From contig NZ_RBLC01000001.1 of the NCBI RefSeq assembly GCF_003634455.1, positions 1,313,927-1,377,926 of the forward strand: a stretch of 64,000 nucleotides of DNA. The letters are read 5' to 3'. Of the stretch, positions 26,143-34,809 are shown piece after piece. Below the pieces are notes generated by a model. It was not told the DNA's origin and did no database searches. It was given only the letters and a program-made list of their open reading frames with translations. Numbering within the stretch: the first letter of the stretch is position 1; every line of letters begins with the position of its first letter. Source of the stretch: Flavobacterium endophyticum. Lineage in GTDB: Bacteria > Bacteroidota > Bacteroidia > Flavobacteriales > Flavobacteriaceae. Position numbers and translations under genes: made by a program.

Positions 26143-26741
26143 TATTGATTCCTTAATATTATGCTTTCTACTAAAGTTTTGAATAATTCTGAATTATCTT
26201 CCTTACCTAATTGTTCAATAAAATTTATTGATATATAATATCCTTTTCTTAGGATATAATAACTATCACTATTGATTTTATATTCATTATTGGCATTTTT
26301 CAATTTAAAATTGACTGAAAATGAAATAGCGTCATTTTTTGAAATTTTAACGACTGAAGGTTTCTTCGCAAAAGTAAAATCATCAAGTACTTTTTCAGCT
26401 TCAACATTTGACATTTCTACAGATTTCAACAGGTCTTCAATGTTTTTAGCGTTTGTATTCAAAACTCTAATTTTTATCGTAGGGATTATTCCAGCATATT
26501 TTTTAGGATTGTATTTTGTGTAAGTCACTAAATTCAAACCTCCTCTATCACTTACGATTAGTTCATTCAATTGTTTAGTATTGAAATCGAATTTTTTGAT
26601 GTTTTCCAACACTTCCTTTTCTTCTGATATTGTCCAGCCTTTAGGGACTTGAATTGAAAAGCCTATGTTTTCAACTTCAAATCTATCTTGTCCAAAAACG
26701 GAAAAAATGGGAAGCAGCAAAAGAAACAATAATGATTTCAT
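26142..26741 (-). CDS. Secreted protein of unknown function
   Basis: 199 residues. A signal peptide (MKSLLFLLLLPIFSVFGQ, cut after residue 17) precedes a domain beginning FEVENIGFSIQVPKGWTIS. That opening is common in exported proteins resembling PsbP/MOG1-like or DUF1795-type folds; I cannot be more exact. The gene sits between purN and rnhA with a 2-base gap and a 1-base overlap. Its base composition is more AT-rich than that of its neighbours, so it may be a later insertion into the operon (inference). Confidence 0.78.
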   Translation of the reverse strand: MKSLLFLLLLPIFSVFGQDRFEVENIGFSIQVPKGWTISEEKEVLENIKKFDFNTKQLNELIVSDRGGLNLVTYTKYNPKKYAGIIPTIKIRVLNTNAKNIEDLLKSVEMSNVEAEKVLDDFTFAKKPSVVKISKNDAISFSVNFKLKNANNEYKINSDSYYILRKGYYISINFIEQLGKEDNSELFKTLVESIILRNQ

Positions 26742-26743
26742 AA

Positions 26744-27304
26744 TTAATTTAGTTTTTTTTCAATAACTTCAGGAAAATAGATATGCTCCAATTCCTGCAC
26801 TTTTAACGCTATTTCTTCAGGAGTCGTGCAACTGCTTACTTCAACTTCCGCTTGAAAAATCATAGCGCCTTCGTCATAGTTTTCGTTTACGTAATGGATG
26901 CTGATTCCGGAGTGCGTTTCTTTATTCTCTAAAATGGCTTTATGCACATTCATGCCATACATTCCTTTTCCGCCATATTTTGGAAGCAGGGCCGGATGGA
27001 TATTGATAATCTTGTTAGGGTATTTTGCTATAATATCGCTTGGAAATTTCCATAAAAAACCAGCCAGCACGATCAAATCGGGCTCTAAATCGGCAATAAT
27101 TTCCAGTACTTTTCCTGTATTGAGCTCTTCTTTTGTAAAAATATGAGTCGGAACCTGAAGATATGCTGCTTTTTCTAGGACTTTGGCATTTGGGTTGTTT
27201 GAAAAAACCGCAACTGTCTCGGCGGTCTTTTTCTCCTGAAAATATCGGATGATGTTTTCAGCGTTGGAACCCGAACCCGAAGCAAACAGGATGATTTTTT
27301 TCAT
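26744..27304 (-). CDS. purN: Phosphoribosylglycinamide formyltransferase
   Basis: 186 residues. It transfers a formyl group from 10-formyl-tetrahydrofolate to GAR in purine synthesis. Phosphate-binding SGSGSN at residues 9-14, the catalytic stretch INIHPALLPKYGGKGMYG (Asn and His of the active site) and HYVNENYDEG with the catalytic Asp are all present. Length is normal. It is divergent from acpP. purF is elsewhere in this window, so the purine genes are scattered rather than in one operon. Confidence 0.95.
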   Translation of the reverse strand: MKKIILFASGSGSNAENIIRYFQEKKTAETVAVFSNNPNAKVLEKAAYLQVPTHIFTKEELNTGKVLEIIADLEPDLIVLAGFLWKFPSDIIAKYPNKIINIHPALLPKYGGKGMYGMNVHKAILENKETHSGISIHYVNENYDEGAMIFQAEVEVSSCTTPEEIALKVQELEHIYFPEVIEKKLN

Positions 27305-27420
27305 TGGGACGTCGTTAATTATGGCACAAAAAAAAGAATAATAAATGATATTAAATACATTTTAGGGGGCTTTGTGAAATATTTTTTTTAAATTAGTACT
27401 CACATTTATCAACTAAAACG

Positions 27421-27449
27421 TTGTTTTAAAATAAAGTTTTTTATTTTTG
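27421..27449 (+). promoter_or_regulatory. Promoter of acpP-fabF-rnc
   Basis: TTG at 27421-27423, an 18-base spacer and TATTTTTG at 27442-27449, about 30 bases before the acpP ATG. Confidence 0.7.
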
Positions 27450-27479
27450 CCAACAATTAAATTCAAAAATTAAAAGATT

Positions 27480-27716
27480 ATGTCAGACATTGCATCAAGA
27501 GTTAAAGCGATTATCGTAGACAAATTAGGCGTTGACGAAAACGAAGTTGTAACAGAAGCTAGCTTCACAAATGATTTAGGAGCTGATTCATTAGACACTG
27601 TTGAGCTTATTATGGAATTCGAAAAAGAATTTGATATCCAAATTCCAGACGACCAAGCGGAAAACATTGCTACTGTAGGTCAAGCAATTTCTTACATAGA
27701 AGAAGCAAAAAAATAA
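27480..27716 (+). CDS. acpP: Acyl carrier protein
   Basis: 78 acidic residues. The phosphopantetheine attachment site is the Ser in [15 protein letters not shown] (near residue 39). It carries growing acyl chains for type II fatty acid synthesis and supplies FabF, encoded next. The downstream hairpin (27729-27756) may lower read-through, giving an excess of ACP over the enzymes. Confidence 0.97.
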   Translation: MSDIASRVKAIIVDKLGVDENEVVTEASFTNDLGADSLDTVELIMEFEKEFDIQIPDDQAENIATVGQAISYIEEAKK

Positions 27717-27728
27717 TAACAATTAACA

Positions 27729-27768
27729 TCCCGTGCATTCCTTGAGTTCACGGGAGTTATTATTTTTA
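27729..27768 (+). terminator. Attenuating terminator between acpP and fabF
   Basis: TCCCGTG (27729-27735) pairs with CACGGGA (27749-27755), and a T-rich stretch follows. Because fabF lies 130 bases on without an obvious own promoter, partial read-through is likely. Confidence 0.55.
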
Positions 27769-27894
27769 CAAAAGATTCAATCCTTGATTGCTTTCAATCA
27801 TTAAGATATTATGCAATACCCCTGTCTCTTTTTTATGACTAAGAAGAAAGCATGGGTATTTTTTATATAAATTTATAACTATAAAATTGTAAGT

Positions 27895-29148
27895 ATGAAA
27901 TTAAGAAGAGTTGTAGTAACTGGTTTAGGTGCCTTGACACCCATTGGAAATAACGTCCAAGAATATTGGGACGGACTGATCAATGGCGTCAGCGGTGCTG
28001 CTCCTATAACTTATTTTGATACCACTCATTTCAAAACTAAATTTGCATGCGAGCTGAAAAACTTTAATGCAGAAGATTTTATAGACCGCAAGGAAGCCCG
28101 TAAAATGGACCGTTATGCGCAATATGCTATCGTGTCGTCTGACGAGGCTGTAAAAGATGCCAAATTTGATCTTGACAAACTAGACAAAGACAGAGTTGGG
28201 GTAATCTGGGGTTCCGGAATCGGAGGTCTTGAAACGTTCCAACAGGAAGTAATGGACTTTACGAGAGGAAGTGGCGTACCAAAATTCAACCCTTTCTTTA
28301 TACCAAAAATGATTGCCGATATCGCTGGTGGCCATATTTCTATAAAATACGGCTTTAGAGGACCGAACTTCACGACAGTTTCTGCGTGTGCGTCTTCTAC
28401 GAATGCGCTTATTGACGCTTTCAATTATATCCGACTTAATCATGCCGACGTAATGGTTACTGGTGGTTCTGAAGCTGCCGTGACAATTGCCGGAATGGGC
28501 GGATTTAATGCCATGCATGCGCTTTCTACAAGAAATGATGACCCTAAAACGGCTTCAAGACCGATGGATAAAGACCGTGAAGGTTTTGTTCTTGGCGAAG
28601 GTGCGGGCGCTTTGATTCTTGAAGAGTATGAGCACGCTATTGCCCGTGGCGCAACTATTTATTGTGAAATTGGCGGCGGCGGTATGTCTGCTGACGCGCA
28701 TCATATCACGGCACCGCATCCAGAAGGATTAGGCGCTAAAAATGTAATGTTGAACTGCTTGAGAGATGCTGGCTTGAGACCAGAAGATGTAGACGGCGTG
28801 AACATGCACGGTACTTCTACTCCTCTTGGCGATATTGCAGAATCAAAAGCGATTCAGCATGTATTTGGAGAACATGCGTATAAGTTGAACCTGAATTCGA
28901 CCAAATCAATGACAGGACATTTGCTAGGTGCTGCCGGAGCGATTGAAACAATTGCTTCGATCTTATCTATCAAATACGGTATAGTTCCTCCGACAATCAA
29001 CCACTTTACGGATGACGAAAACATTGATCCAAAACTAAACTTTACCTTTAACAAGGCTCAAAAAAGAGACATGAACGTGGTCATGAGCAATACTTTTGGC
29101 TTTGGCGGACACAACGCTTGCGTTTTGGTGAAAAAACTAGACTTATAA
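27895..29148 (+). CDS. fabF: 3-oxoacyl-[acyl-carrier-protein] synthase II
   Basis: 417 residues. It condenses malonyl-ACP with acyl-ACP to elongate fatty acids. The Cys-His-His triad is C165 (TVSACASSTNAL), H305 (NMHGTSTPLGD) and H342 (SMTGHLLGAAG); FGFGGHN near the C-terminus closes the family pattern. Length and start (MKLRRVVVTGLGALTPIG) are standard. It is 7 bases before rnc, and the order acpP-fabF-rnc is widespread in bacteria. Confidence 0.97.
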   Translation: MKLRRVVVTGLGALTPIGNNVQEYWDGLINGVSGAAPITYFDTTHFKTKFACELKNFNAEDFIDRKEARKMDRYAQYAIVSSDEAVKDAKFDLDKLDKDRVGVIWGSGIGGLETFQQEVMDFTRGSGVPKFNPFFIPKMIADIAGGHISIKYGFRGPNFTTVSACASSTNALIDAFNYIRLNHADVMVTGGSEAAVTIAGMGGFNAMHALSTRNDDPKTASRPMDKDREGFVLGEGAGALILEEYEHAIARGATIYCEIGGGGMSADAHHITAPHPEGLGAKNVMLNCLRDAGLRPEDVDGVNMHGTSTPLGDIAESKAIQHVFGEHAYKLNLNSTKSMTGHLLGAAGAIETIASILSIKYGIVPPTINHFTDDENIDPKLNFTFNKAQKRDMNVVMSNTFGFGGHNACVLVKKLDL

Positions 29149-29155
29149 TATTCGA

Positions 29156-29896
29156 ATGAGTATCATCAGAAAAATATTTACAAATTCCCGTTCTCAAGAA
29201 GACGGGATTTTTTTTACTGATATCCAAAAAATACTAGGATTCAAGCCCAACAATCTTGAATGCTACCGAAGGGCTTTTACACACCGCTCTTCTAACAAGC
29301 TCGATTCTGACGGAAACCAGATCAATTACGAACGTCTTGAATTTTTGGGCGATGCGATGCTGAGTTCTGTCATCGCGGCGCATCTGTTCAACCAGGTTCC
29401 TTCGGGAGATGAAGGCTATCTGACTAAAATGCGTTCTAAAATAGTAAGCCGCGAACACTTGAACGAATTAGGCCGCGACCTCAATCTAATACGCTTTATC
29501 GAAAGCAAGGTTCCTGCACAACATTTTGGGGAAAACATACATGGAAATATTTTTGAAGCACTTGTCGGGGCTATTTATTTGGACAAGGGGTATATGTATT
29601 GCGAAAAGTTTATCAAAAAAAGAGTCATCCTGCCTTATGTAGATATCGCCAAACTGGAAGGCAAAGTCATCAGCTACAAAAGCTTGCTGATTGAATGGTG
29701 CCAGAAAGAAAAAAGGACTTTTCATTATGATGTTTTTGAAGATAACGGCATCGACGGACAGCGTTTCTTTGGCGTCAAGCTGAGCATTGACCAGAAAGTA
29801 GTTGCTAAGGCGAGGGCTACTTCTAAAAAGAAGGCAGAGGAGAAAGCTTCTCAAAGAGCGTATTTTGCTTTTCAGGAAAAAATCAATACTAAATAA
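29156..29896 (+). CDS. rnc: Ribonuclease III
   Basis: 246 residues. It cuts double-stranded RNA, including rRNA precursors. The RNase III signature YERLEFLGDAMLSSV is near residue 60, and the second catalytic Asp/Glu pair lies in HGNIFEALVGAIYLDKG. A C-terminal double-stranded RNA-binding domain follows (YKSLLIEWCQKEKRTFHY to KKKAEEKASQRAYFA, residues 172-240). It is coupled closely to fabF. Confidence 0.96.
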   Translation: MSIIRKIFTNSRSQEDGIFFTDIQKILGFKPNNLECYRRAFTHRSSNKLDSDGNQINYERLEFLGDAMLSSVIAAHLFNQVPSGDEGYLTKMRSKIVSREHLNELGRDLNLIRFIESKVPAQHFGENIHGNIFEALVGAIYLDKGYMYCEKFIKKRVILPYVDIAKLEGKVISYKSLLIEWCQKEKRTFHYDVFEDNGIDGQRFFGVKLSIDQKVVAKARATSKKKAEEKASQRAYFAFQEKINTK

Positions 29897-30010
29897 TTGT
29901 AAATATCTTAAAACTATATCGTTTTCGTTGATAAATTAACGTTAACCTAATTGTTTTTTATATAATTCCTCATTAAATATAGTTATATTTACGACTTATT
30001 TAATTTCAAT

Positions 30011-30499
30011 ATGGGCATCCATAAGTTGCATCTTGACGAATTTGATGAAGTTGACTATGAGCTGATTGCTATTCATACTTCATTAGAAGATTTCAGATTG
30101 GCTTTCTTCATCAATCAGCAATTACCTATTATCTTGAGCCGAAGCAGTGACGAGATTGGCGTAAAAACCAAAGAAGGAGAAGCTATGTTCACGAAATTTG
30201 GGTATGATGATGTTGCCAAAGACATCCAATGGAGCTTGGTTCAAAACAAAAACGAAATCATCACTCACAAAAAGAGCAACAAACAGGATCTTTTTTTGGA
30301 TGAAAATGTGGAGATAACCACTAAAGTCTATCTTCTTCCGGAACTCAAAAAAGTAGATTATTTTTTGAAAATCGAAAACAACTGCAGCACATTTGAAATC
30401 GAAGATATACTGCAAAAACTAAACAAAATAGAATGGATTACGACCGTATATGAGGTGTTTCCAGACAAAATAAAATCTAAAAACAATTTAATTTTCTAA
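30011..30499 (+). CDS. IPExxxVDY family protein
   Basis: 162 residues belonging to a small family restricted to Bacteroidota and named after its C-terminal signature. It usually lies between rnc and pyk, as here. Early residues KLHLDEFDEVDYELIAIHT and DFRLAFFINQQLPIIL are typical. Its function is unknown. The stop codon is two bases before the pyk ATG, indicating translational coupling with pyruvate kinase. Confidence 0.85.
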   Translation: MGIHKLHLDEFDEVDYELIAIHTSLEDFRLAFFINQQLPIILSRSSDEIGVKTKEGEAMFTKFGYDDVAKDIQWSLVQNKNEIITHKKSNKQDLFLDENVEITTKVYLLPELKKVDYFLKIENNCSTFEIEDILQKLNKIEWITTVYEVFPDKIKSKNNLIF

Positions 30500-30501
30500 T
30501 A

Positions 30502-31932
30502 ATGTCGACAAGAAAAAAAACAAAGATCGTAGCTACATTAGGCCCCGCATGCAGCACCAAAGAGGTCCTGAAAGACATGGTTGATGCCGGAGTAAATGTA
30601 TTTAGGATTAACTTTTCCCATGCAGATTATACCGATGTAAAAGCCCGAATAGATATGATCCGCGAACTGAATGATGAATTTGGATACAATACCGCAATTC
30701 TGGCGGATCTTCAAGGACCGAAACTTCGTGTTGGCGTCATGAAAGAAGACGTCATTGTAAGCAAAGGCGATATCATTACGTTCCAGACGGCCGAAGATGT
30801 TCCTGGAACAGCCGAAAGAGTCTATATGAACTACAAGCAGTTTCCTGCAGATGTAAAGCCAGGAGAAAAAATCCTTCTTGACGATGGAAAATTAATGTTT
30901 GAAGCCATTGAAACTAACGGAACGACAGAAGTAGTTTGTAGAGTCGTTCAAGGCGGTCCGTTGAAATCTAAAAAAGGAGTCAACCTCCCAAACACAAAAG
31001 TTTCGTTGCCAGCCTTGACGCCAAAAGACATCAAAGATGCTCTTTTTGCTATCGAAAATCAGGTGGATTGGATTGCGCTTTCTTTCGTAAGAACTTCGGA
31101 AGATCTTCAAGAGCTTCAAGACTTGATTTCTAAGAATTCTGCTCATAAGATTCCAATCATTGCCAAGATCGAAAAGCCAGAAGGCGTTGAAAATATAGAC
31201 AAAATCGTAGCTTTTTGCGATGGATTGATGGTAGCGAGAGGTGACCTTGGGGTTGAGATTCCAGCACAAGAAGTTCCATTGATTCAAAAGAAATTGGTAC
31301 AGCGAGCTAAAACGGCCCGTATTCCTGTAATTATCGCTACACAAATGATGGAAACGATGATTACGAGCCTTACGCCGACACGTGCCGAAGTAAACGACGT
31401 CGCTAACTCTGTTATGGATGGAGCTGATGCAGTTATGCTTTCGGGAGAAACTTCTGTCGGGAACTATCCTGTACAGGTTATTGAAAAAATGACACAGATT
31501 ATTGAAGCCGTGGAAGATTCTCCGCTGATTCAAGTACCGCAAAATACGCCACAAATCAGAACGAAACGTTTTATTACGAAATCCATCTGCCACCACGCGG
31601 CTTTGATGGCCAATGTAATCAAGGCGAAAGCCATTTGTACGTTGACGAATAGCGGCTATACGGCTTTCCAGATTTCGGCTTGGAGACCACAGTCGCACAT
31701 TTTGGTTTTTACCTCCAACAAAAGAATCCTTACACAGTTGAACCTTTTGTGGGGAGTGAATTCGTTCTACTACGATAAATTCGTGAGCACGGACGATACT
31801 GTTACCGATGTCAACGAAATGGCAAGAGAAAAAGGATATGTAGACAAAGGTGATTTCTTGATCAATTTGGCCGCTATGCCGGTTGCTGATAAAGGAATGG
31901 TAAACACCTTGAGGGTTTCTGAAATAGAATAG
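30502..31932 (+). CDS. pyk: Pyruvate kinase
   Basis: 476 residues. It converts phosphoenolpyruvate and ADP to pyruvate and ATP, the last glycolytic step. The N-terminal RKKTKIVATLGPA, the metal- and PEP-binding PIIAKIEKPEGVEN, the MVARGDLGVEI loop and MDGADAVMLSGETSVGNYPV are all present, followed by the C-terminal effector domain. It is intact and closed by a terminator at 31953. Confidence 0.97.
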   Translation: MSTRKKTKIVATLGPACSTKEVLKDMVDAGVNVFRINFSHADYTDVKARIDMIRELNDEFGYNTAILADLQGPKLRVGVMKEDVIVSKGDIITFQTAEDVPGTAERVYMNYKQFPADVKPGEKILLDDGKLMFEAIETNGTTEVVCRVVQGGPLKSKKGVNLPNTKVSLPALTPKDIKDALFAIENQVDWIALSFVRTSEDLQELQDLISKNSAHKIPIIAKIEKPEGVENIDKIVAFCDGLMVARGDLGVEIPAQEVPLIQKKLVQRAKTARIPVIIATQMMETMITSLTPTRAEVNDVANSVMDGADAVMLSGETSVGNYPVQVIEKMTQIIEAVEDSPLIQVPQNTPQIRTKRFITKSICHHAALMANVIKAKAICTLTNSGYTAFQISAWRPQSHILVFTSNKRILTQLNLLWGVNSFYYDKFVSTDDTVTDVNEMAREKGYVDKGDFLINLAAMPVADKGMVNTLRVSEIE

Positions 31933-31952
31933 CCAAAAACAAATTACAACCC

Positions 31953-31981
31953 AATCCGTTAGCTTCTAACGGATTTTTTTA
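31953..31981 (+). terminator. Terminator of pyk
   Basis: AATCCGTTAG-CTT-CTAACGGATT stem followed by seven T. Confidence 0.88.
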
Positions 31982-32045
31982 TTCTCTTATTCCAAGGAAA
32001 ATAGAAAAGAAAAAATTATATTTGGCTGAATTAAAACAAACGATT

Positions 32046-32819
32046 ATGAATTTCAAATCAAATAATCCATTTTTAGGCAACAAGAATTTCAGCAAGCCTG
32101 CTGTTCATTCCTATAGCCAAGACGAAAACACAACCTTGATTGATTATGGTCAAGAAATGACCATTTCTGGAACCATCAACAAAAGCTTTTTTATGCTTTT
32201 GCTGCTCACCGCAACCGCTTCTCTTACTTGGTGGCTTGCCTTTAACGGCACGAATCCGCTTCCTTTGGCAATCGCCGGAGCTGTCATCGGGCTTGTTTTG
32301 GTATTGGTTTCTTCATTCAGACCGCAATATTCTTCTTATCTGGCTCCTGCTTATGCTTTGTTTGAAGGATTGTTCGTTGGAGGGATCTCTGCCGTTTTTG
32401 AAGCTATGTATCCAGGAATTGTAATCCAAGCTGTGGGCGCTACGTTTGTAACCTTCCTAATCTGCTTTGGATTGTATAAATATCAAATAGTAAAAGTAAA
32501 CGAGCAATTTAAATCTGTAGTTATAGCCGCAACATTGGCTGTGGCTACGTATTACCTAATTTCATGGTTGCTTTCTATGTTTACGAGCTTCGTGCCTGTA
32601 CATCATGGAAATTCTTTGATGAGTATCGCAATCAGTGTTGTAGTGATTATTATTGCTGCCCTGAACTTATTCCTTGATTTCGATTTGATCGAAAAAGGCG
32701 TAAGAAATCGCCAGCCAAAATATATGGAGTGGTTTGGCGCCATGGGATTGATGATTACCTTAGTTTGGCTGTATATTGAATTCTTGAGACTGCTTTCTAA
32801 GCTTTCTAGTAGAAACTAG
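32046..32819 (+). CDS. Bax inhibitor-1 / YccA family membrane protein
   Basis: 257 residues from ATG 32046; a TTG at 32022 would add eight residues but gives a poor start. Six to seven membrane helices are visible, from ITGTINKSFFMLLLLTATASL-type sequence onward. The family feature LFLDFDLIEKGVRNRQPKYMEWFGAMGL lies near the C-terminus. Bacterial members are pH-dependent Ca2+ leak channels or protease-linked membrane factors; which applies here is unknown. It is a single-gene unit. Confidence 0.9.
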   Translation: MNFKSNNPFLGNKNFSKPAVHSYSQDENTTLIDYGQEMTISGTINKSFFMLLLLTATASLTWWLAFNGTNPLPLAIAGAVIGLVLVLVSSFRPQYSSYLAPAYALFEGLFVGGISAVFEAMYPGIVIQAVGATFVTFLICFGLYKYQIVKVNEQFKSVVIAATLAVATYYLISWLLSMFTSFVPVHHGNSLMSIAISVVVIIIAALNLFLDFDLIEKGVRNRQPKYMEWFGAMGLMITLVWLYIEFLRLLSKLSSRN

Positions 32820-32840
32820 CCTAAAAACTTTCTATAACTA

Positions 32841-32872
32841 AAAAGGGTTGACTTTCGTCAACCCTTTTTTCG
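32841..32872 (+). terminator. Terminator of the Bax inhibitor-1 family gene
   Basis: AAAAGGGTTGAC-TTTC-GTCAACCCTTTTTT hairpin with T-tail. Confidence 0.88.
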
Positions 32873-33054
32873 TGCTTACTTTTGCAGGCAGCCACTAATC
32901 TGCCCACTTAAAGTTTAAAGCCCACTTACCCCCATTATATAATTCAATGAGTTGCAAAGCTATTCGAACGACCCAAATGCCACAAGGGGAAATTTCCCCT
33001 TTTTTAGGGGGATAATGACTGAAATAATTATAGAAGTGAAAGTATAAGCTGCTA

Positions 33055-33570
33055 TTAGGCCGCTTTTTCAAAAGCAATGAAATTTACCACCTGCTTTTTG
33101 CTATTAAAAATTGGGAATGCTTTGATGTGACAGGAGTAGGTTTCTCCGTTTTTTTTATAATTGATAATCGTCTTTTCAAAAGGCTTTTGGAAATCAATCG
33201 CTTCCCGAATCTGCTTTAAGTCTTTTTTAGACGTCTTGCTTCCTTGGAACATTTTGGGTGTTTTCCCAACAATTTCTTCCCAAGTATAGCCTGTCATCTT
33301 GATGGTATTTTCTGAGGCAAAAACAATTTTTAAGCTATTGTCCGTCACAACGATTACATGATCTTGCTGCAGTTCTTCTTCAAAATTCCAGTTGAATTTC
33401 CAACGATTTGCTTTCGAAAGTTCTTTCAACTTGGATAAGTCGGAAAGAGCAAGCTTAAGATTGTCAAGGTATTCGCCAAAAAAATCCCAAGAATATAAAG
33501 GCACGGGCATACTATCCAGCGTGCTGGAATGCTTTTCTATTGCATTTTCATATTCTGTGAGGTTTGACAC
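33055..33570 (-). CDS. Stand-alone PAS-domain protein
   Basis: About 171 residues. I choose GTG 33570 as start: the TTG at 33588 lies inside the promoter's -7 box, so it cannot be in the transcript. Residues 1-75 are a helical N-terminus. One PAS domain follows (DHVIVVTDNSLKIVFASENT, MTGYTWEEIVGKTPKMFQG, INYKKNGETYSCHIKAFPIFN), with no kinase or output domain. It could sense a small molecule and act on a partner protein; the partner is unknown. An NCxxR flavin motif of LOV domains is not present. Confidence 0.82.
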   Translation of the reverse strand: MSNLTEYENAIEKHSSTLDSMPVPLYSWDFFGEYLDNLKLALSDLSKLKELSKANRWKFNWNFEEELQQDHVIVVTDNSLKIVFASENTIKMTGYTWEEIVGKTPKMFQGSKTSKKDLKQIREAIDFQKPFEKTIINYKKNGETYSCHIKAFPIFNSKKQVVNFIAFEKAA

Positions 33571-33585
33571 TGTAAATAATTTAAG

Positions 33586-33618
33586 CAAAGATAAATTTAT
33601 AGAATAGAGTTTTTCAAA
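33586..33618 (-). promoter_or_regulatory. Promoter of the PAS-domain gene
   Basis: Reverse-strand TTTG at 33615-33618, a 21-base spacer and TATCTTTG at 33586-33593. It decides the gene start, since the -7 box overlaps the upstream TTG. Confidence 0.7.
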
Positions 33619-33649
33619 TCTGCCTAAAGTTTAACTATTGTTGAAGGTG

Positions 33650-34738
33650 TCAGAAATCAAATTTCAGCTGGACGACTACTGTCTTTTTTACTTCCGTATT
33701 TAGGTTCCCGAGCGAAATTCCGAGCAATCGGACAGAGTCTTTCATCTTTTCCTGATACAGCAATTCTTTGGCCACATCTAGGATAAGACTTTTGTCGGAA
33801 ATAAAATAAGGCATTGTCTTGCTTCTGGTTTGGAGCGAGAAATCGCTGTATTTTATCTTTAGGGTGACTGTTTTTCCTGCAATACCGTATTTCTTTACCC
33901 TGCGCTCTAAAGTTGCCGCAATGGACTCCAGCCGTTCGACCATAAATATTTCAGAAGTCAGGTTTTCATTAAAGGTATGCTCTGCTCCTACAGACTTGGC
34001 TATTCTTTCTGATTTTACGGCACTATTGTGAATTCCGCGGACAACTGCATAATAAAAAGTTCCCGATTTCCCGAAGTGCTTGGCCAAAAATTCTTCTGAT
34101 TTTTCTTTTAGGTCTTTCCCAGTAAAGATGCCCAACTGGTACATTTTTTCTGTGGTGACCTTTCCTACACCGTAGAATTTACGAATCGGGAGTTCTTCTA
34201 GAAAAGAAAGGACTTCATCTGGATTGACTGTCTTTTGTCCGTTGGGCTTGTTGAAATCAGAGGCTACTTTTGCAATAAATTTGTTTATGGAAATACCTGC
34301 AGATGCCGTTAGCCCGATTTCTTCAAAGATTCTTTTTCGGATTTCCTGTGCGATCAGCGTAGCGCTTGGATTGCCTTTTTTGTTTACCGTGACGTCGAGA
34401 TAGGCTTCGTCGAGCGAAAGCGGCTCAATCAAATCGGTATAATCATAAAAAATCTGACGGATCTTATCTGAAATCTCCTTATAGCGTTCAAAGCGTGGCC
34501 GTACAAAAATCAGGTCGGGACAGTTTTTCTTCGCAAGATAGCCACTAATGGCACTACGAACGCCAAATTTCCGTGCCTCATAGCTTGCCGCTGCCACGAC
34601 GCCTCGGGTTCCGCCTCCGCCAACAGCAATCGGTTTTCCTCTTAATTCAGGATTGTCCATCTGCTCCACAGAAGCATAGAATGCATCCATATCTACATGT
34701 ATGATTTTCCGGTTCTGAATTTGTTCCTGTTCCTGCAT
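33650..34738 (-). CDS. dinB: DNA polymerase IV (Y-family)
   Basis: 362 residues. It is a translesion polymerase that bypasses N2-guanine adducts. Catalytic carboxylates are D16 (HVDMDAFYASVEQ) and the Asp-Glu of LSLDEAYLDVT (near residue 113). Next come the thumb with two helix-hairpin-helix segments (RKFYGVGKVTTEKMYQLGI) and the little-finger domain. The last residues, VVVQLKFDF, form a beta-clamp binding motif. It is complete. No SOS box is evident upstream, as expected for a phylum that uses other control. Confidence 0.95.
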   Translation of the reverse strand: MQEQEQIQNRKIIHVDMDAFYASVEQMDNPELRGKPIAVGGGGTRGVVAAASYEARKFGVRSAISGYLAKKNCPDLIFVRPRFERYKEISDKIRQIFYDYTDLIEPLSLDEAYLDVTVNKKGNPSATLIAQEIRKRIFEEIGLTASAGISINKFIAKVASDFNKPNGQKTVNPDEVLSFLEELPIRKFYGVGKVTTEKMYQLGIFTGKDLKEKSEEFLAKHFGKSGTFYYAVVRGIHNSAVKSERIAKSVGAEHTFNENLTSEIFMVERLESIAATLERRVKKYGIAGKTVTLKIKYSDFSLQTRSKTMPYFISDKSLILDVAKELLYQEKMKDSVRLLGISLGNLNTEVKKTVVVQLKFDF

Positions 34739-34809
34739 AACCTACAAGAAAAAAAGTAGTTCTTGATCTACATCCGCTAATTTGAAGCTTATTTAATTGC
34801 CTTTCCTTC

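Noticed and set aside
32985..33007. AAGGGGAAATTTCCCCTTTTTT palindrome as terminator of the PAS gene
   Set aside because: For the minus-strand PAS gene the T-run is on the wrong side, and no plus-strand gene ends here. It may be a stray bidirectional hairpin.
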